A stretch of DNA of 64,000 nt from contig CP098402.1 of assembly GCA_025916675.1 (NCBI GenBank), forward strand, positions 2,165,205 to 2,229,204, read 5' to 3'. Shown here one piece after another: positions 15,449-23,577 of the stretch (its first letter is position 1; the number at the start of each line of letters is the position of its first letter). The position numbers and the translations under genes were made by a program. The notes under the pieces were generated by a model. It was given only the letters and a program-made list of their open reading frames with translations, was not told the origin of the DNA and made no database searches. The stretch comes from Phycisphaera sp. GTDB lineage: Bacteria > Planctomycetota > Phycisphaerae > Phycisphaerales > UBA1924.

Positions 15449-16402
15449 GTGAGCCGGGATAAGCCGCTGGTCATCCAGACCGAGACGCTCGACCCCACCG
15501 CTCAGGCCTGGCTGCGTGAGCGCGTCGACCTGCGAGTCTGCCCCTACGACGACCCCGGCTTCATGGATCTGCTGCCCCAAGCCGATGGGCTCGTCGTGCG
15601 GACCTATACACGAATAAACCGGGCCCTGCTCGATCGGGCACCCAACCTCAAGGTCGTCGGCCGCGCGGGCGTCGCGCTCGAGAACATCGACATCCCCGCC
15701 TGCCGGGCCCGCGGCATCGAGGTCGTGCACACGCCGGCGGCCAACACGCAGGCCGTCGTCGAGTTCGTGCTCTGCCTGCTGCTCGACGCGCTGCGGCCTC
15801 GCGTGTTTCTCGACGCCCCGCTCGAAGGCCGAGACTGGCACGATGCGCGCAACGAACTCCAGGGCGACTGCCACCTGAGCGATCTCGACGTTGGCATCCT
15901 GGGTTTTGGCCGCATCGGGAGCCGCGTGGGCAAGGTGCTCACGGCCCTGGGCTGCACCGTGCGATACCACGACATCCAGGACATCCCAGCCGACCAGCGT
16001 CATAGCTGCGAGCCCGTCTCGCTCGAAGAACTCCAGCAGACTTCGAAAGCCCTGACCATCCACATCGACTGGCGCGACGGCAACCACCACTTCGTCAACG
16101 CCGGGTTCCTGGGCACGCTCCGCCCCGACGCCATCGTCGTCAACACCAGCCGGGGTTTGGCAATCGATCCGAACGCCCTGGCCGATTGGCTCAAGGCCAA
16201 CCCCAAGGCCCGCGCCCTGCTCGACGTCCACGATCCCCACGAGCCCCTCGACCCCGGCTACCCGCTTCTGGGCCTGCCCAACGCCCACCTGGCCCCCCAC
16301 ATCGCCGCCGCCACCGCGCCGGCACGGTTGAATATGAGTTGGGTGGTGCGAGATGTGGTAGCGGTGCTAAAAGGCGAGACGCCCAAATGGCCAGCACCAT
16401 AG
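15449..16402 (+). CDS. NAD-dependent D-2-hydroxyacid dehydrogenase
   Basis: A 317-residue protein of the D-isomer 2-hydroxyacid dehydrogenase family, resembling phosphoglycerate dehydrogenase without the regulatory ACT domain. The Rossmann motif VGILGFGRIGSRVGK is intact, VVNTSRGLAI holds the substrate-binding Arg, and APHIAAAT holds the catalytic His. The usual catalytic Glu region reads LLDVHDPHEPLD, with Asp where Glu is most common. It would reduce a 2-keto acid or oxidise a D-2-hydroxyacid; the substrate is not readable. The start is the GTG at 15449, ten bases after clpS, with no alternative nearby that keeps the N-terminal strand. Confidence 0.85.
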   Translation: MSRDKPLVIQTETLDPTAQAWLRERVDLRVCPYDDPGFMDLLPQADGLVVRTYTRINRALLDRAPNLKVVGRAGVALENIDIPACRARGIEVVHTPAANTQAVVEFVLCLLLDALRPRVFLDAPLEGRDWHDARNELQGDCHLSDLDVGILGFGRIGSRVGKVLTALGCTVRYHDIQDIPADQRHSCEPVSLEELQQTSKALTIHIDWRDGNHHFVNAGFLGTLRPDAIVVNTSRGLAIDPNALADWLKANPKARALLDVHDPHEPLDPGYPLLGLPNAHLAPHIAAATAPARLNMSWVVRDVVAVLKGETPKWPAP

Positions 16403-16435
16403 GTATTCGTGCCAACGATTACAGTAGCAAAACGA

Positions 16436-16864
16436 CTACTCCGCGCTCCACACCACGTTGCCCGTCTCGTCGTAGAACTTCGCCACCGGCTGACCCGAGC
16501 GCATGACCCCAAAAAATGCCCGACTATTGCCGTCCTCGTCGGCAAAACCGATACGCAAGGCCTCCTTGGTGAACCCGAGCCAGGCGCGGGTATGGCCGTT
16601 CTCGTCGGCCAGAGTCATACCAGGGCCCGAGGACGTCAGCGATAGCTTCAGACGCACAGTGCCAGTATCGTCATGGAAAACAACAGTGGGACCAGTGCGG
16701 TCGGCCACGAGCACGGCGCGTTCGATGCCACTCTCGTCTACAAGCCGCAAAGACTGGGTAGACACGCTCACGGCCGCCTCGTTACGCAAGGCCGACAACT
16801 CAGCCTCGAGTTGCTCGATGCGGTACTCCAGCGAGTGCGTTGTGTTGTTGCTACCGTCGGGCAT
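16436..16864 (-). CDS. Hypothetical protein with coiled-coil N-terminus and repeated beta units
   Basis: The 142-residue protein has a short coiled coil (LEYRIEQLEAELSALRNEA, about residues 12-30) followed by four or five similar stretches of about 24 residues centred on (V/A)DE(S/N/D)G..RA, for example LVDESGIERAVL, LADENGHTRAWL and FADEDGNSRAFF. This suggests a repeated beta-hairpin fold, probably trimeric because of the coiled coil; oligomerisation is inference. The start at 16862-16864 is well supported by AGGAG seven bases upstream. It has no signal peptide. I do not know its function. Confidence 0.75.
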   Translation of the reverse strand: MPDGSNNTTHSLEYRIEQLEAELSALRNEAAVSVSTQSLRLVDESGIERAVLVADRTGPTVVFHDDTGTVRLKLSLTSSGPGMTLADENGHTRAWLGFTKEALRIGFADEDGNSRAFFGVMRSGQPVAKFYDETGNVVWSAE

Positions 16865-16931
16865 CGGTTTCTCCTATCTGCCACTGGCTCGGTCGACACA
16901 GAACCATATACGCTCGAAAGGGGCTGTCACC

Positions 16932-17834
16932 ATGCGTTCTCGCCCACGATACACCCGCCCAGGACTAGCCCTCCACGAAGTCATAGCTTCCATCTGTTCC
17001 TTCACTCTCGCCGCTGCCGTGGCCGCCCCCATGCTGGGTTTCAGCCAGACCAACTCAGCCTCGCAGTTAGCCATCGCCAACGCTCGCACCGTCGCCCACG
17101 GCATCGAATCCCTCGCCACCGACACCGGCCTCTACCCCCCGGCCTACCGCACCGCGCCCGACGGCACCATCACCCACCACTCTGCCGTGCTCATCGCCGG
17201 CGGCTACCTGGCCGAAACCGACTTCACCAGCCCCCTCGCCCCCGACGGCGGCGCGCCCAAGGCCGGCGATCACGTCGACCAAGCCGAGCGCACCGCCTTC
17301 ACCGTCAACGGCGCGATCATGCCGCCCGAGCCACTGGCCTACTCGGGCACCGATCGGCACTATCGGCTCGTCTCGAACGCGGGCACGGTTCCGCAGGCCG
17401 GCTCATGGCTCACGCGGCAGAGCGAGCCGATCTCCCCCGCCACCACGCTGCTGCTCACCGAGTGGTACGCCGGCGACGACTGGGGCGCCCTCGCCCAAGG
17501 CCCCACCATCATGAGCCACCGGCCCATCGTGCCGTTCGTGGGTGCGTCGTCTGGTCGCAGCCCCGAGCGCGAGCCCGTCGCCGGTTCGACCGATGCTCCG
17601 TTCGCCTACCCGAGTGCCGGCGACATCTTCGGCAACAACGGACACTTTCGCGAGGCCCTCACCAGCCACGGCCCCACCGAGATCAACGCCATGGGCCGCA
17701 GCCACGCGGGAGGCAGGGCCGCCCTCATCATGCTCGACGGCTCGGCCCGCCTGGCCACGCCACGCGAGAGCGTCGAGCAGCGGCTCTGGGGCGAGGCGTT
17801 CCACAGCATCACCGGCGGCCGTGGCGTGCGTTAA
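16932..17834 (+). CDS. Pseudopilin-like protein with H-x-DG C-terminus (DUF1559-like)
   Basis: The 300-residue protein starts with a basic leader ending in Gly and then LALHEVIASICSFTLAAA, a type IV prepilin-like segment with Glu at position five after the Gly, the place of the conserved E5. The C-terminus reads GRSHAGGRAALIMLDGSARL, like the H-x9-DG end of the large planctomycete DUF1559 pseudopilin family, though here ten residues separate His and DG. It is probably processed by prepilin peptidase and held in the inner membrane or assembled into a pseudopilus. AAGGGG lies about ten bases upstream of the ATG at 16932. It converges with and overlaps by four bases the stop of the DUF4132 gene. 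Confidence 0.75.
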   Translation: MRSRPRYTRPGLALHEVIASICSFTLAAAVAAPMLGFSQTNSASQLAIANARTVAHGIESLATDTGLYPPAYRTAPDGTITHHSAVLIAGGYLAETDFTSPLAPDGGAPKAGDHVDQAERTAFTVNGAIMPPEPLAYSGTDRHYRLVSNAGTVPQAGSWLTRQSEPISPATTLLLTEWYAGDDWGALAQGPTIMSHRPIVPFVGASSGRSPEREPVAGSTDAPFAYPSAGDIFGNNGHFREALTSHGPTEINAMGRSHAGGRAALIMLDGSARLATPRESVEQRLWGEAFHSITGGRGVR

Positions 17835-20800
17835 CGCCCTATCTGGCTCAGGATCGTGCGGTCCTTGATTTTGTCATCGTCGGCCAGCATGAACGCCTTG
17901 CTCAGGATGATCGCTAGCGTGCGGTCGCCCTCGAAGGGCAGGAACACGCCCCGGCCGGCCGTGCCGTCGTCGGCCCGCCCCTGCACGATGCACAGGTACT
18001 GGTCGTTTGGCTCCATCAGGATGTTGCCGCTACCCAGGTGGATCTTGTACGTCCGCTTCGTGCCACGAATGACCAGGTAGCGATCGTCCAGCGTACACAC
18101 ATCGGCGATGGCCAGCCGCGGGATCAGGCGGGACAGGATGTCGCGGCGGGTCTGGGCACTCTCGCCCAAAGTGCCGAAGCTGAACTCCTGCCAATAGGTC
18201 TGGAACCGCCCCTCGGGCCCGCCGTCGGCCCACTCGGGGTTATTGCCCACGCTGGCCACGCCGACGAACAGGTCCGCGTCCCGCAGGCACTCGCTCAGCA
18301 CGATGGGCGGCAACTGGTCCATCGCGACGGCGTCGTCGTCTTGGATGCGCTGCTCGGCACGGTAGAAGCGGACCTGGTCGGTGGCCAGATAGCGGAACGC
18401 CCCAGAATCCAGCACGAACTGGTCGTTGTAGTCGTCGCCCACGCCCGAGATCCAGAACTCCACACGCAGGTCCCACGCTGGAAGTTGGCGATGTGCGGGG
18501 CCATACTCCGCATCGACCATCAGCCGCGTTTGCGTTTTCCAGTACCGCTCACGCATCAAGGCGTTGAACTGGTGCTGCCGCACGATGTGGGCGGCAAAGC
18601 GGTTCGAGTATGTCTCGGTCGCTCGCTCGGCATCGGTCAGCAGGTACACCTCGCGGTGGGCCTGCTTGAAGGGCTGGCGGATGCGATGGTCCTCGTAGAA
18701 CGCACGCCACACCGCCACGTCCCCGCGGAGCGCGTCCTCGCCCGGCTTCGCATCCCCGTCGATCGGGTGCCACAGCGTGACGGCGCATCCGGGCTCGGGC
18801 TCGAACGCCTTGCCATCCGCACGCACCAGGCGGCCATCGGCGTGCGGCGGGCCATCGGCATCGTCGCGCAGCCATGCGGCGGCGGTCGCTCTTGTCCCAT
18901 CATCGAACACCCAGACCAACCGCCGCGCCACCGCGCCCACCAGCGGGTGGTCCAGGTACCGCTCACGCCACGTCTCCAAGGGCCACCGGTTGCGCTCCAG
19001 GAACAGCCCGTCAATCCGATCCCGCTGGGCCGGCAGCATCGCCTGCACGTCCTTGAGCGCGCCTTTCAGATCCTTCAAATCGTCGGCGTGGTCGCGCTTG
19101 ACCGCCGCGGGCGGTGCTTTCACCGCCTTGCCCTTGTCGTTGGTCCAGCGCAGCGACGCCGCCAGCGTCTCGCCCACGCGGATCTCCGCCGCGCACTCGC
19201 CGAGCTGCTCGCGTAGAAAGCCGACCCCTTCGAGCCCGTACGCGGGCACGGCCATCTCCTCGATCTCGCTCCGCGGCAGCCCCTCGCGCTCGGCGGCCCG
19301 GTCCAGCGCCTTGGCGATCATCGCCTGGGCCGTGCCGAACTTCACCTTGATGCGCAGCCGCGAGAGCTGGCCGAGCGCCGCCGTCCCCGGCATGGCCCCA
19401 AGCGCATAGACCGCCGCGTTGCCAACCTTCACCGCCCGAGCGCCCACGCCGGGCAGCTTGCGATAGCACGAGATCGCCAGCGCCCCGAGCGTGCGGGCCA
19501 TCTCGTCGGACTCCTCGGTTGCCGCCATCCAACAGAGCCCCTTGAGGATGGTGGCGTGGTGGTCGAGGATGAGGTGTCCGTCGAAATCGTGGTTGTACCA
19601 CCGCTGCTGCAACGGCTGCGTGCGAGGCTTGTCCACCAGTGGTAGCCACCTGAGCAACGCGGTGTTCACCTTCGCCCGCCCGATCTCTTTCGCCATCCGC
19701 TGGGCCTCGGCCACCCACTTCTTGCTCGGCGACCCGGCCGACGCGCTCAGGCAGTGCCCAAGCAACGCGTTCCACGCGGCGATCTTGTTGGGCTTGAGCT
19801 TGCCGATATCCGCCAGCGCAGCATCAGTCCACGCCTCACCATTCTGCATAGGTAAGTTGAGGTCGCCAAGCACCATCTTGCGCACGCGCGCAGCAAGATT
19901 CCGCCAGTCGTAGGCCTCATTCTCAAGCTTCTCGACAAGGAGGCGCAGCGACCCCTGCAAAGCGACATCATCAAGTACGTCCTGGTTCCAGCGGTCAAGT
20001 TGCTGGATGATCGGGTACAAGTGCGGCTGGTACACCCCCGATCGATTCGTCCGGCTCACCGATCCATCGATGATCCGGCTGAAGTCGGCAGCCGAAAGCG
20101 GCAGCTTGTGCGACAACGCCACGGCCATCAGTTTCATGAGTTGCTGGACCTTGGATTCCAACTTGCCACGCTCGACCTTGTCCTGCTGGGTCGTGCCCTT
20201 GCCACGAACCTTGTCCCACGCGTCGCAGAGCTCGTCAAAGACGCGCATCAGTAGCCACGCCCGATCGGGCCGCGAGAGTGCCCGCACGTCGTCTTCGAGC
20301 GCCCGAAACATCGAGTTCACATCCGGTGGAGCGAATTGGTCTGCCATCGAGTAGCTATTGATGAGCGACAAGCACGCCGTCAGCACACCCTTCGCGTCCT
20401 CACTGGGCTCGGAACGGGGTTCAGCGTTCTCAACTGTTTTTGTTTGCGGCACCTTGGGTGTCTCCAGCAGTCGGTCGATGCGCATGACCAGCTTGCGTTG
20501 CGGCGCATTCTCGATCGAGCGGCCCATGTCCGCAAGTTTCGCCATCTGATCTCGCACGCGATCATCCGAGCCCCACTCGCCCCAACGCTGCTCGCACAGC
20601 TTCACCACCGGCGTGATGAGTTGCATCGCCTCGTCGGAGTAGACCTCGAGCTTGATCGCGCATGCCATCATCGTGAGCGCGTGGTCGATCGTCAGTGGTA
20701 GCTTCCGACGCATAATGGCGGAGGCAAATTCTGGGACTACCATCGCGTGCGCTACGTCGTGGCGATAGTTCATCAATGCCCAGAATCGCTTCTCACCCTC

Positions 20801-21022
20801 GTATGGGCACGCCTCCGACATCCGCCCGGCCTGATCGAAAAGATCCAACAACACATCGACGGCTTGATCCGCTGGCAGCTTTCGGCACTGGGCCAGGAGC
20901 ACCGCAATCCTCGGGCTATTCGACGATCGAGCAAACAACTGGCACGACTGCACCAACCGCTGCACAAACTCTGTCCGAGGCTTGCCATACTTCCACACGC
21001 CGGAGGCCTGAGGCGTACTCAC
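17831..21022 (-). CDS. Large DUF4132-type protein
   Basis: A 1063-residue, mostly helical cytoplasmic protein. The C-terminal third contains RAFYEDHRIRQPFKQAHREV, then LLTDAE and a downstream RFAAHIVRQHQFNALMRERYW, the pattern of DUF4132 proteins (the E. coli MolR/YehI group). The N-terminal two thirds are helical-repeat-like. No enzymatic motif is evident. The start is a GTG at 21020-21022 (MSTPQASGVWKYGK) that overlaps the stop of the upstream ubiquitin-like gene as GTGA, so translation is probably coupled and the two products made together. Longer in-frame readings upstream lie inside that gene and are rejected. The role is unknown; in other genomes DUF4132 genes occur near AAA+ ATPase and WGR proteins, none of which is present here. 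Confidence 0.8.
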   Translation of the reverse strand: MSTPQASGVWKYGKPRTEFVQRLVQSCQLFARSSNSPRIAVLLAQCRKLPADQAVDVLLDLFDQAGRMSEACPYEGEKRFWALMNYRHDVAHAMVVPEFASAIMRRKLPLTIDHALTMMACAIKLEVYSDEAMQLITPVVKLCEQRWGEWGSDDRVRDQMAKLADMGRSIENAPQRKLVMRIDRLLETPKVPQTKTVENAEPRSEPSEDAKGVLTACLSLINSYSMADQFAPPDVNSMFRALEDDVRALSRPDRAWLLMRVFDELCDAWDKVRGKGTTQQDKVERGKLESKVQQLMKLMAVALSHKLPLSAADFSRIIDGSVSRTNRSGVYQPHLYPIIQQLDRWNQDVLDDVALQGSLRLLVEKLENEAYDWRNLAARVRKMVLGDLNLPMQNGEAWTDAALADIGKLKPNKIAAWNALLGHCLSASAGSPSKKWVAEAQRMAKEIGRAKVNTALLRWLPLVDKPRTQPLQQRWYNHDFDGHLILDHHATILKGLCWMAATEESDEMARTLGALAISCYRKLPGVGARAVKVGNAAVYALGAMPGTAALGQLSRLRIKVKFGTAQAMIAKALDRAAEREGLPRSEIEEMAVPAYGLEGVGFLREQLGECAAEIRVGETLAASLRWTNDKGKAVKAPPAAVKRDHADDLKDLKGALKDVQAMLPAQRDRIDGLFLERNRWPLETWRERYLDHPLVGAVARRLVWVFDDGTRATAAAWLRDDADGPPHADGRLVRADGKAFEPEPGCAVTLWHPIDGDAKPGEDALRGDVAVWRAFYEDHRIRQPFKQAHREVYLLTDAERATETYSNRFAAHIVRQHQFNALMRERYWKTQTRLMVDAEYGPAHRQLPAWDLRVEFWISGVGDDYNDQFVLDSGAFRYLATDQVRFYRAEQRIQDDDAVAMDQLPPIVLSECLRDADLFVGVASVGNNPEWADGGPEGRFQTYWQEFSFGTLGESAQTRRDILSRLIPRLAIADVCTLDDRYLVIRGTKRTYKIHLGSGNILMEPNDQYLCIVQGRADDGTAGRGVFLPFEGDRTLAIILSKAFMLADDDKIKDRTILSQIGR

Positions 21023-21441
21023 CCCCCCACCAACGGCACCAACCGCAGGAACGTCACCTCGCACCCCTTGCCGATCGTGATCGTCTCGTCGAGTTCGGTC
21101 GCCTGCGCCTCGCCCACCAGCACCAGCACGCGGCGGGCCTCGAAGGCTTGGGTCGCCAGCTCGAACTGGGCCTTCCAGTCGATCTCGCGCGGGCCCTGCT
21201 TCGGCGCGTTCGGCGAGGCTTCCTCGGGGGAGGGTTGCACCAGCCCCCTGAAACGGCCGGCGGTGCCCGACCGCCGCCTCAGGTTCTCGTCGGCCACCTC
21301 CTGGTACACCCGCTCGCGGATCAGCTCGCGCACGGTGATGGTCTCGCTGGGGAAGGTCAGCTCGAAGCTGTGCCCCTCCCGCTCGCCCTGGGCGTCCCGG
21401 CTCGAGAGCCCCTCGTCTCGGATCGTCAGCGTGGCGGTCAT
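21019..21441 (-). CDS. Beta-grasp (MoaD/ThiS/ubiquitin-like) protein with C-terminal Gly-Gly
   Basis: The 140-residue protein begins with a beta strand (MTATLTIRDEG), continues SFELTFPSETITVRELIRERV (strand, turn, central helix), has a linker of about 40 residues with PSPEEASPNAP, and ends LDETITIGKGCEVTFLRLVPLVGG shown here in parts: LDETITIGKGCEVTF then LRLVPLVGG. The ending closely resembles MoaD and ThiS tails (gDEVxxxPPVxGG), where the final Gly is adenylated and thiocarboxylated or conjugated. The start at 21439-21441 has GGGAGG upstream. The stop overlaps the DUF4132 start. It is too long and in the wrong context for plain MoaD or ThiS, and no E1-like enzyme is in the window. The beta-grasp assignment is inference from the pattern. 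Confidence 0.65.
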   Translation of the reverse strand: MTATLTIRDEGLSSRDAQGEREGHSFELTFPSETITVRELIRERVYQEVADENLRRRSGTAGRFRGLVQPSPEEASPNAPKQGPREIDWKAQFELATQAFEARRVLVLVGEAQATELDETITIGKGCEVTFLRLVPLVGG

Positions 21442-21555
21442 GATTGCCCTCCCATGGGGCCATTCTTTCCGCCCGGCACGGCCCGCGGTTGCACACACCA
21501 AGGCGCACCCGTCCGGGCAAACCCGCCAACCACTACAAAGTGCCTATCCTGCCCC

Positions 21556-22098
21556 GTGATCAAGGTCCAACGCATCACGCCACAGAGCCCGCTGTACCCC
21601 AGCTCGGTCGCCCTGCGCGAGTCGGTGCTGCTCAACTCCATCGGCTACGACCACCAGCGGTTCACCGCCGAGTACCCCGGCGTCGACGAGCGGGCCGAGC
21701 ACTTCGTGGCCGTCCTGGACCACCCCACCGGCCCCCGCGTCGTCGGCTGCCTCCTGCTGCTGACCGACGAGGAGCCCGCCGAGGACGGCAAGACCCGGGC
21801 CAAGGTCATGCAGATGGCCATTGACCCCCAGCGCCAAGGTGAAGGCCTGGGCCGTCGATTGGTGGTCGCCGCCGAGGCTCGCGCCTTCGGCGAGCTGGGC
21901 ATCAACCGCCTCTACTGCCACTCGCAGGACCCCGCCGTGGGCTTCTACGCCAAGCTCGGCTGGCACCCCGAGGGCGCCCCCTTCGAGGAGGCCGGCATCG
22001 GCCACCGCAAGATGGTCGTCGACGCCCCACCCCAACCCACCGGCGACGAGGCCGCGGCCGCGCTGAAGGGGGATCCGTTGTACGAGGATGGGGTGTAA
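21556..22098 (+). CDS. GNAT-family N-acetyltransferase
   Basis: The 180-residue product has the acetyl-CoA binding motif A of GNAT enzymes, VMQMAIDPQRQGEGLGRRLV (Q-x-x-G-x-G), followed by an alpha-helix and LYCHSQDPAVGFYAKLGW, the typical motif B region with Tyr. It would transfer an acyl group from acyl-CoA to an unknown amine. Start: GTG at 21556 (MIKVQRITPQSP), as no ATG lies nearby; the ribosome site is weak. The last 20 residues (PPQPTGDEAAAALKG) are a loose tail. It is divergent from the ubiquitin-like gene, 114 bases away, and converges on the zinc-ribbon trio. Just after the stop is a short degenerate repeat of GGCATCGGGCA-like words (22105-22136). Confidence 0.8.
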   Translation: MIKVQRITPQSPLYPSSVALRESVLLNSIGYDHQRFTAEYPGVDERAEHFVAVLDHPTGPRVVGCLLLLTDEEPAEDGKTRAKVMQMAIDPQRQGEGLGRRLVVAAEARAFGELGINRLYCHSQDPAVGFYAKLGWHPEGAPFEEAGIGHRKMVVDAPPQPTGDEAAAALKGDPLYEDGV

Positions 22099-22122
22099 GC
22101 AGAAGGCATCGGGCACTGGGCA

Positions 22123-22791
22123 TCAGGCATTGGGTACCGCGTCGAGCCCGCACTCGGGGCACACACGAACACCCTCGCCGAGCTCATACCCGCACGCCAC
22201 GCACCGGCCGCGAACGCGGCGCCGGCGCGTGCGCAGCCAGCGCCACCCCGCCATCAGCGAGAGCGTGAGGGCGGCGTAGAAGAGGGTGTTGGCCAGCAGG
22301 CCGGGCCAGATCGGGCGCAGCGGCAGCTTGAACGCAACCGGGCCGATCGCCACCGTCGGGATCCCCTCGCGCCAGACCCGCGAGGGCGTGCCGTCCATGA
22401 CCCCCCGCCCCTGGGCGGCCAGCCACGGCCAGCCCGCCGACGTCGACACGATCGACTGCACGTGCCCGGTGAACGCCCGCCGCGCGTACATCGGGCGCGG
22501 GTCGGACGCGGGCCGCTCGAACTCGGGCCCAGGCGCATCCGCCATGCCCGCCGGCACGATGCTCGACTCCCAATGCGCTCGGAACGGATCGCGACGGTGA
22601 TAGACAAAGATCTGGTGGTCGCCCTCATTGAGCCAGAACCGACCCTGCCATGCCTGCGCATTGGGGGTGCGCAGCACGCGATCGGAGACGATCTTCCCCA
22701 CCGGCACGCTCCCCACCGCCAGCACCATCCCCACCACGACGCTCACCAGCACCATGCGAACGGTCACGACGCAGTGCTTCGCCCCGGCCAT
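22123..22791 (-). CDS. Zinc-ribbon membrane protein, paralogue 1 of 3
   Basis: A 222-residue protein starting MAGAKHCVVTVRMVLVSVVV: one N-terminal membrane helix, an extracytoplasmic domain of about 130 residues containing SDPRPMYARRAFTG and SAGWPWLAAQGR, a second membrane helix (PGLLANTLFYAALTLSLMAG), and a basic tail RTRRRR ending in a zinc ribbon CVACGYELGEGV...CPECG. It is the third gene of a tandem trio, three bases after the preceding stop. Unlike its paralogues the tail ends DAVPNA. Function unknown; a two-helix sensor or assembly factor is only a guess. Confidence 0.75.
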   Translation of the reverse strand: MAGAKHCVVTVRMVLVSVVVGMVLAVGSVPVGKIVSDRVLRTPNAQAWQGRFWLNEGDHQIFVYHRRDPFRAHWESSIVPAGMADAPGPEFERPASDPRPMYARRAFTGHVQSIVSTSAGWPWLAAQGRGVMDGTPSRVWREGIPTVAIGPVAFKLPLRPIWPGLLANTLFYAALTLSLMAGWRWLRTRRRRVRGRCVACGYELGEGVRVCPECGLDAVPNA

Positions 22792-22899
22792 CGCTCAGGC
22801 CCCCTTCGCCAACGGACGCTTCGCCAGCCCGCACTCGGGGCACACGCCCACGCCCACGCCCTCACCGAGCTCGTACCCGCACGCCACGCACCGGCCGCG
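22746..22899. repeat. 154-bp perfect direct repeat, copy 1 (gene junction)
   Basis: Identical to 23424-23577 at a distance of 678 bp. It spans the start of paralogue 1, the three-base intergenic gap and the 3' end of paralogue 2, so the duplicated unit is gene-plus-junction. Confidence 0.9.
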
Positions 22900-23469
22900 A
22901 GCGCGACGGCGTCGCGTGCGGACGAGGCGCAGGCCGACCAGCAATACAAGCGTGATGGCGGCATACAAGATGGTGTTGCCGAGCAGCCCGCGCCAGATCG
23001 GGCCAACGGGCACCGTCCAGTCCCTCCCGAACAGCCTGGGCTCGGGCAGGAACTCTTCGTTATTGCTGGTCGCCGTCGACCACGTCCTGCCCTGCGCGGC
23101 GTGCAGCGGCCAGCCGGCACGGATGCACATGATGGAAAAGTCGGGATCATCGCTCTGGATAGCCACATACTCGGGTCGCGGATCGTGGCTGGTCATGTTG
23201 AAGTGTGGTGGAAACTGCCTGTTCGGCCTGAAGCGCAGGTTCGCCGCGTTCCAGATGTGGTAGCCGAAGCTGTCGTGCCGGTGGATCCACACCCCGTAGT
23301 CGCCCCGATCAAGCACGACGTCGATCACCGCGGCGGGGAAGGGAGGCTTCTGCTGAGCCTGCGCGATCAGCACCCCCACCGGCACACTCGCCACCGCCAG
23401 CACCACCCCCACGAGGGCGCTCGCCAGCACCATGCGAACGGTCACGACGCAGTGCTTCGCCCCGGCCAT
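22795..23469 (-). CDS. Zinc-ribbon membrane protein, paralogue 2 of 3
   Basis: The 224-residue product has the same plan as its neighbours: MAGAKHCVVTVRMVLASALV, an N-terminal helix, an extracytoplasmic domain with SHDPRPEYVA and RAGWPLHAAQGR, a second helix near PIWRGLLGNTILYAAITL, then RTRRRR and the zinc ribbon CVACGYELGEG...CPECG with tail LAKRPLAKGA. The extracytoplasmic part has diverged strongly from paralogue 1, while the first 19 codons and the tail are nearly identical to neighbouring copies at DNA level. Three bases (GCG) separate it from each neighbour, and a GAAGGGGG run in the previous gene's end serves as ribosome site. Function unknown. Confidence 0.75.
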   Translation of the reverse strand: MAGAKHCVVTVRMVLASALVGVVLAVASVPVGVLIAQAQQKPPFPAAVIDVVLDRGDYGVWIHRHDSFGYHIWNAANLRFRPNRQFPPHFNMTSHDPRPEYVAIQSDDPDFSIMCIRAGWPLHAAQGRTWSTATSNNEEFLPEPRLFGRDWTVPVGPIWRGLLGNTILYAAITLVLLVGLRLVRTRRRRARGRCVACGYELGEGVGVGVCPECGLAKRPLAKGA

Positions 23470-23577
23470 CGCTCAGGCCCCCTTCGCCAACGGACGCTTC
23501 GCCAGCCCGCACTCGGGGCACACGCCCACGCCCACGCCCTCACCGAGCTCGTACCCGCACGCCACGCACCGGCCGCG
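23424..23577. repeat. 154-bp perfect direct repeat, copy 2 (gene junction)
   Basis: Second copy of the repeat at 22746-22899. It spans the start of paralogue 2 and the 3' end of paralogue 3. Identity ends exactly where the basic tails diverge (CGCGAG versus CGTTTG). Confidence 0.9.

Noticed and set aside
21023-21529. N-terminal extension of the DUF4132 gene upstream of the GTG at 21022
   Set aside because: It lies in another frame of the well-supported ubiquitin-like gene, which has its own ribosome site; the GTGA overlap gives a better start.
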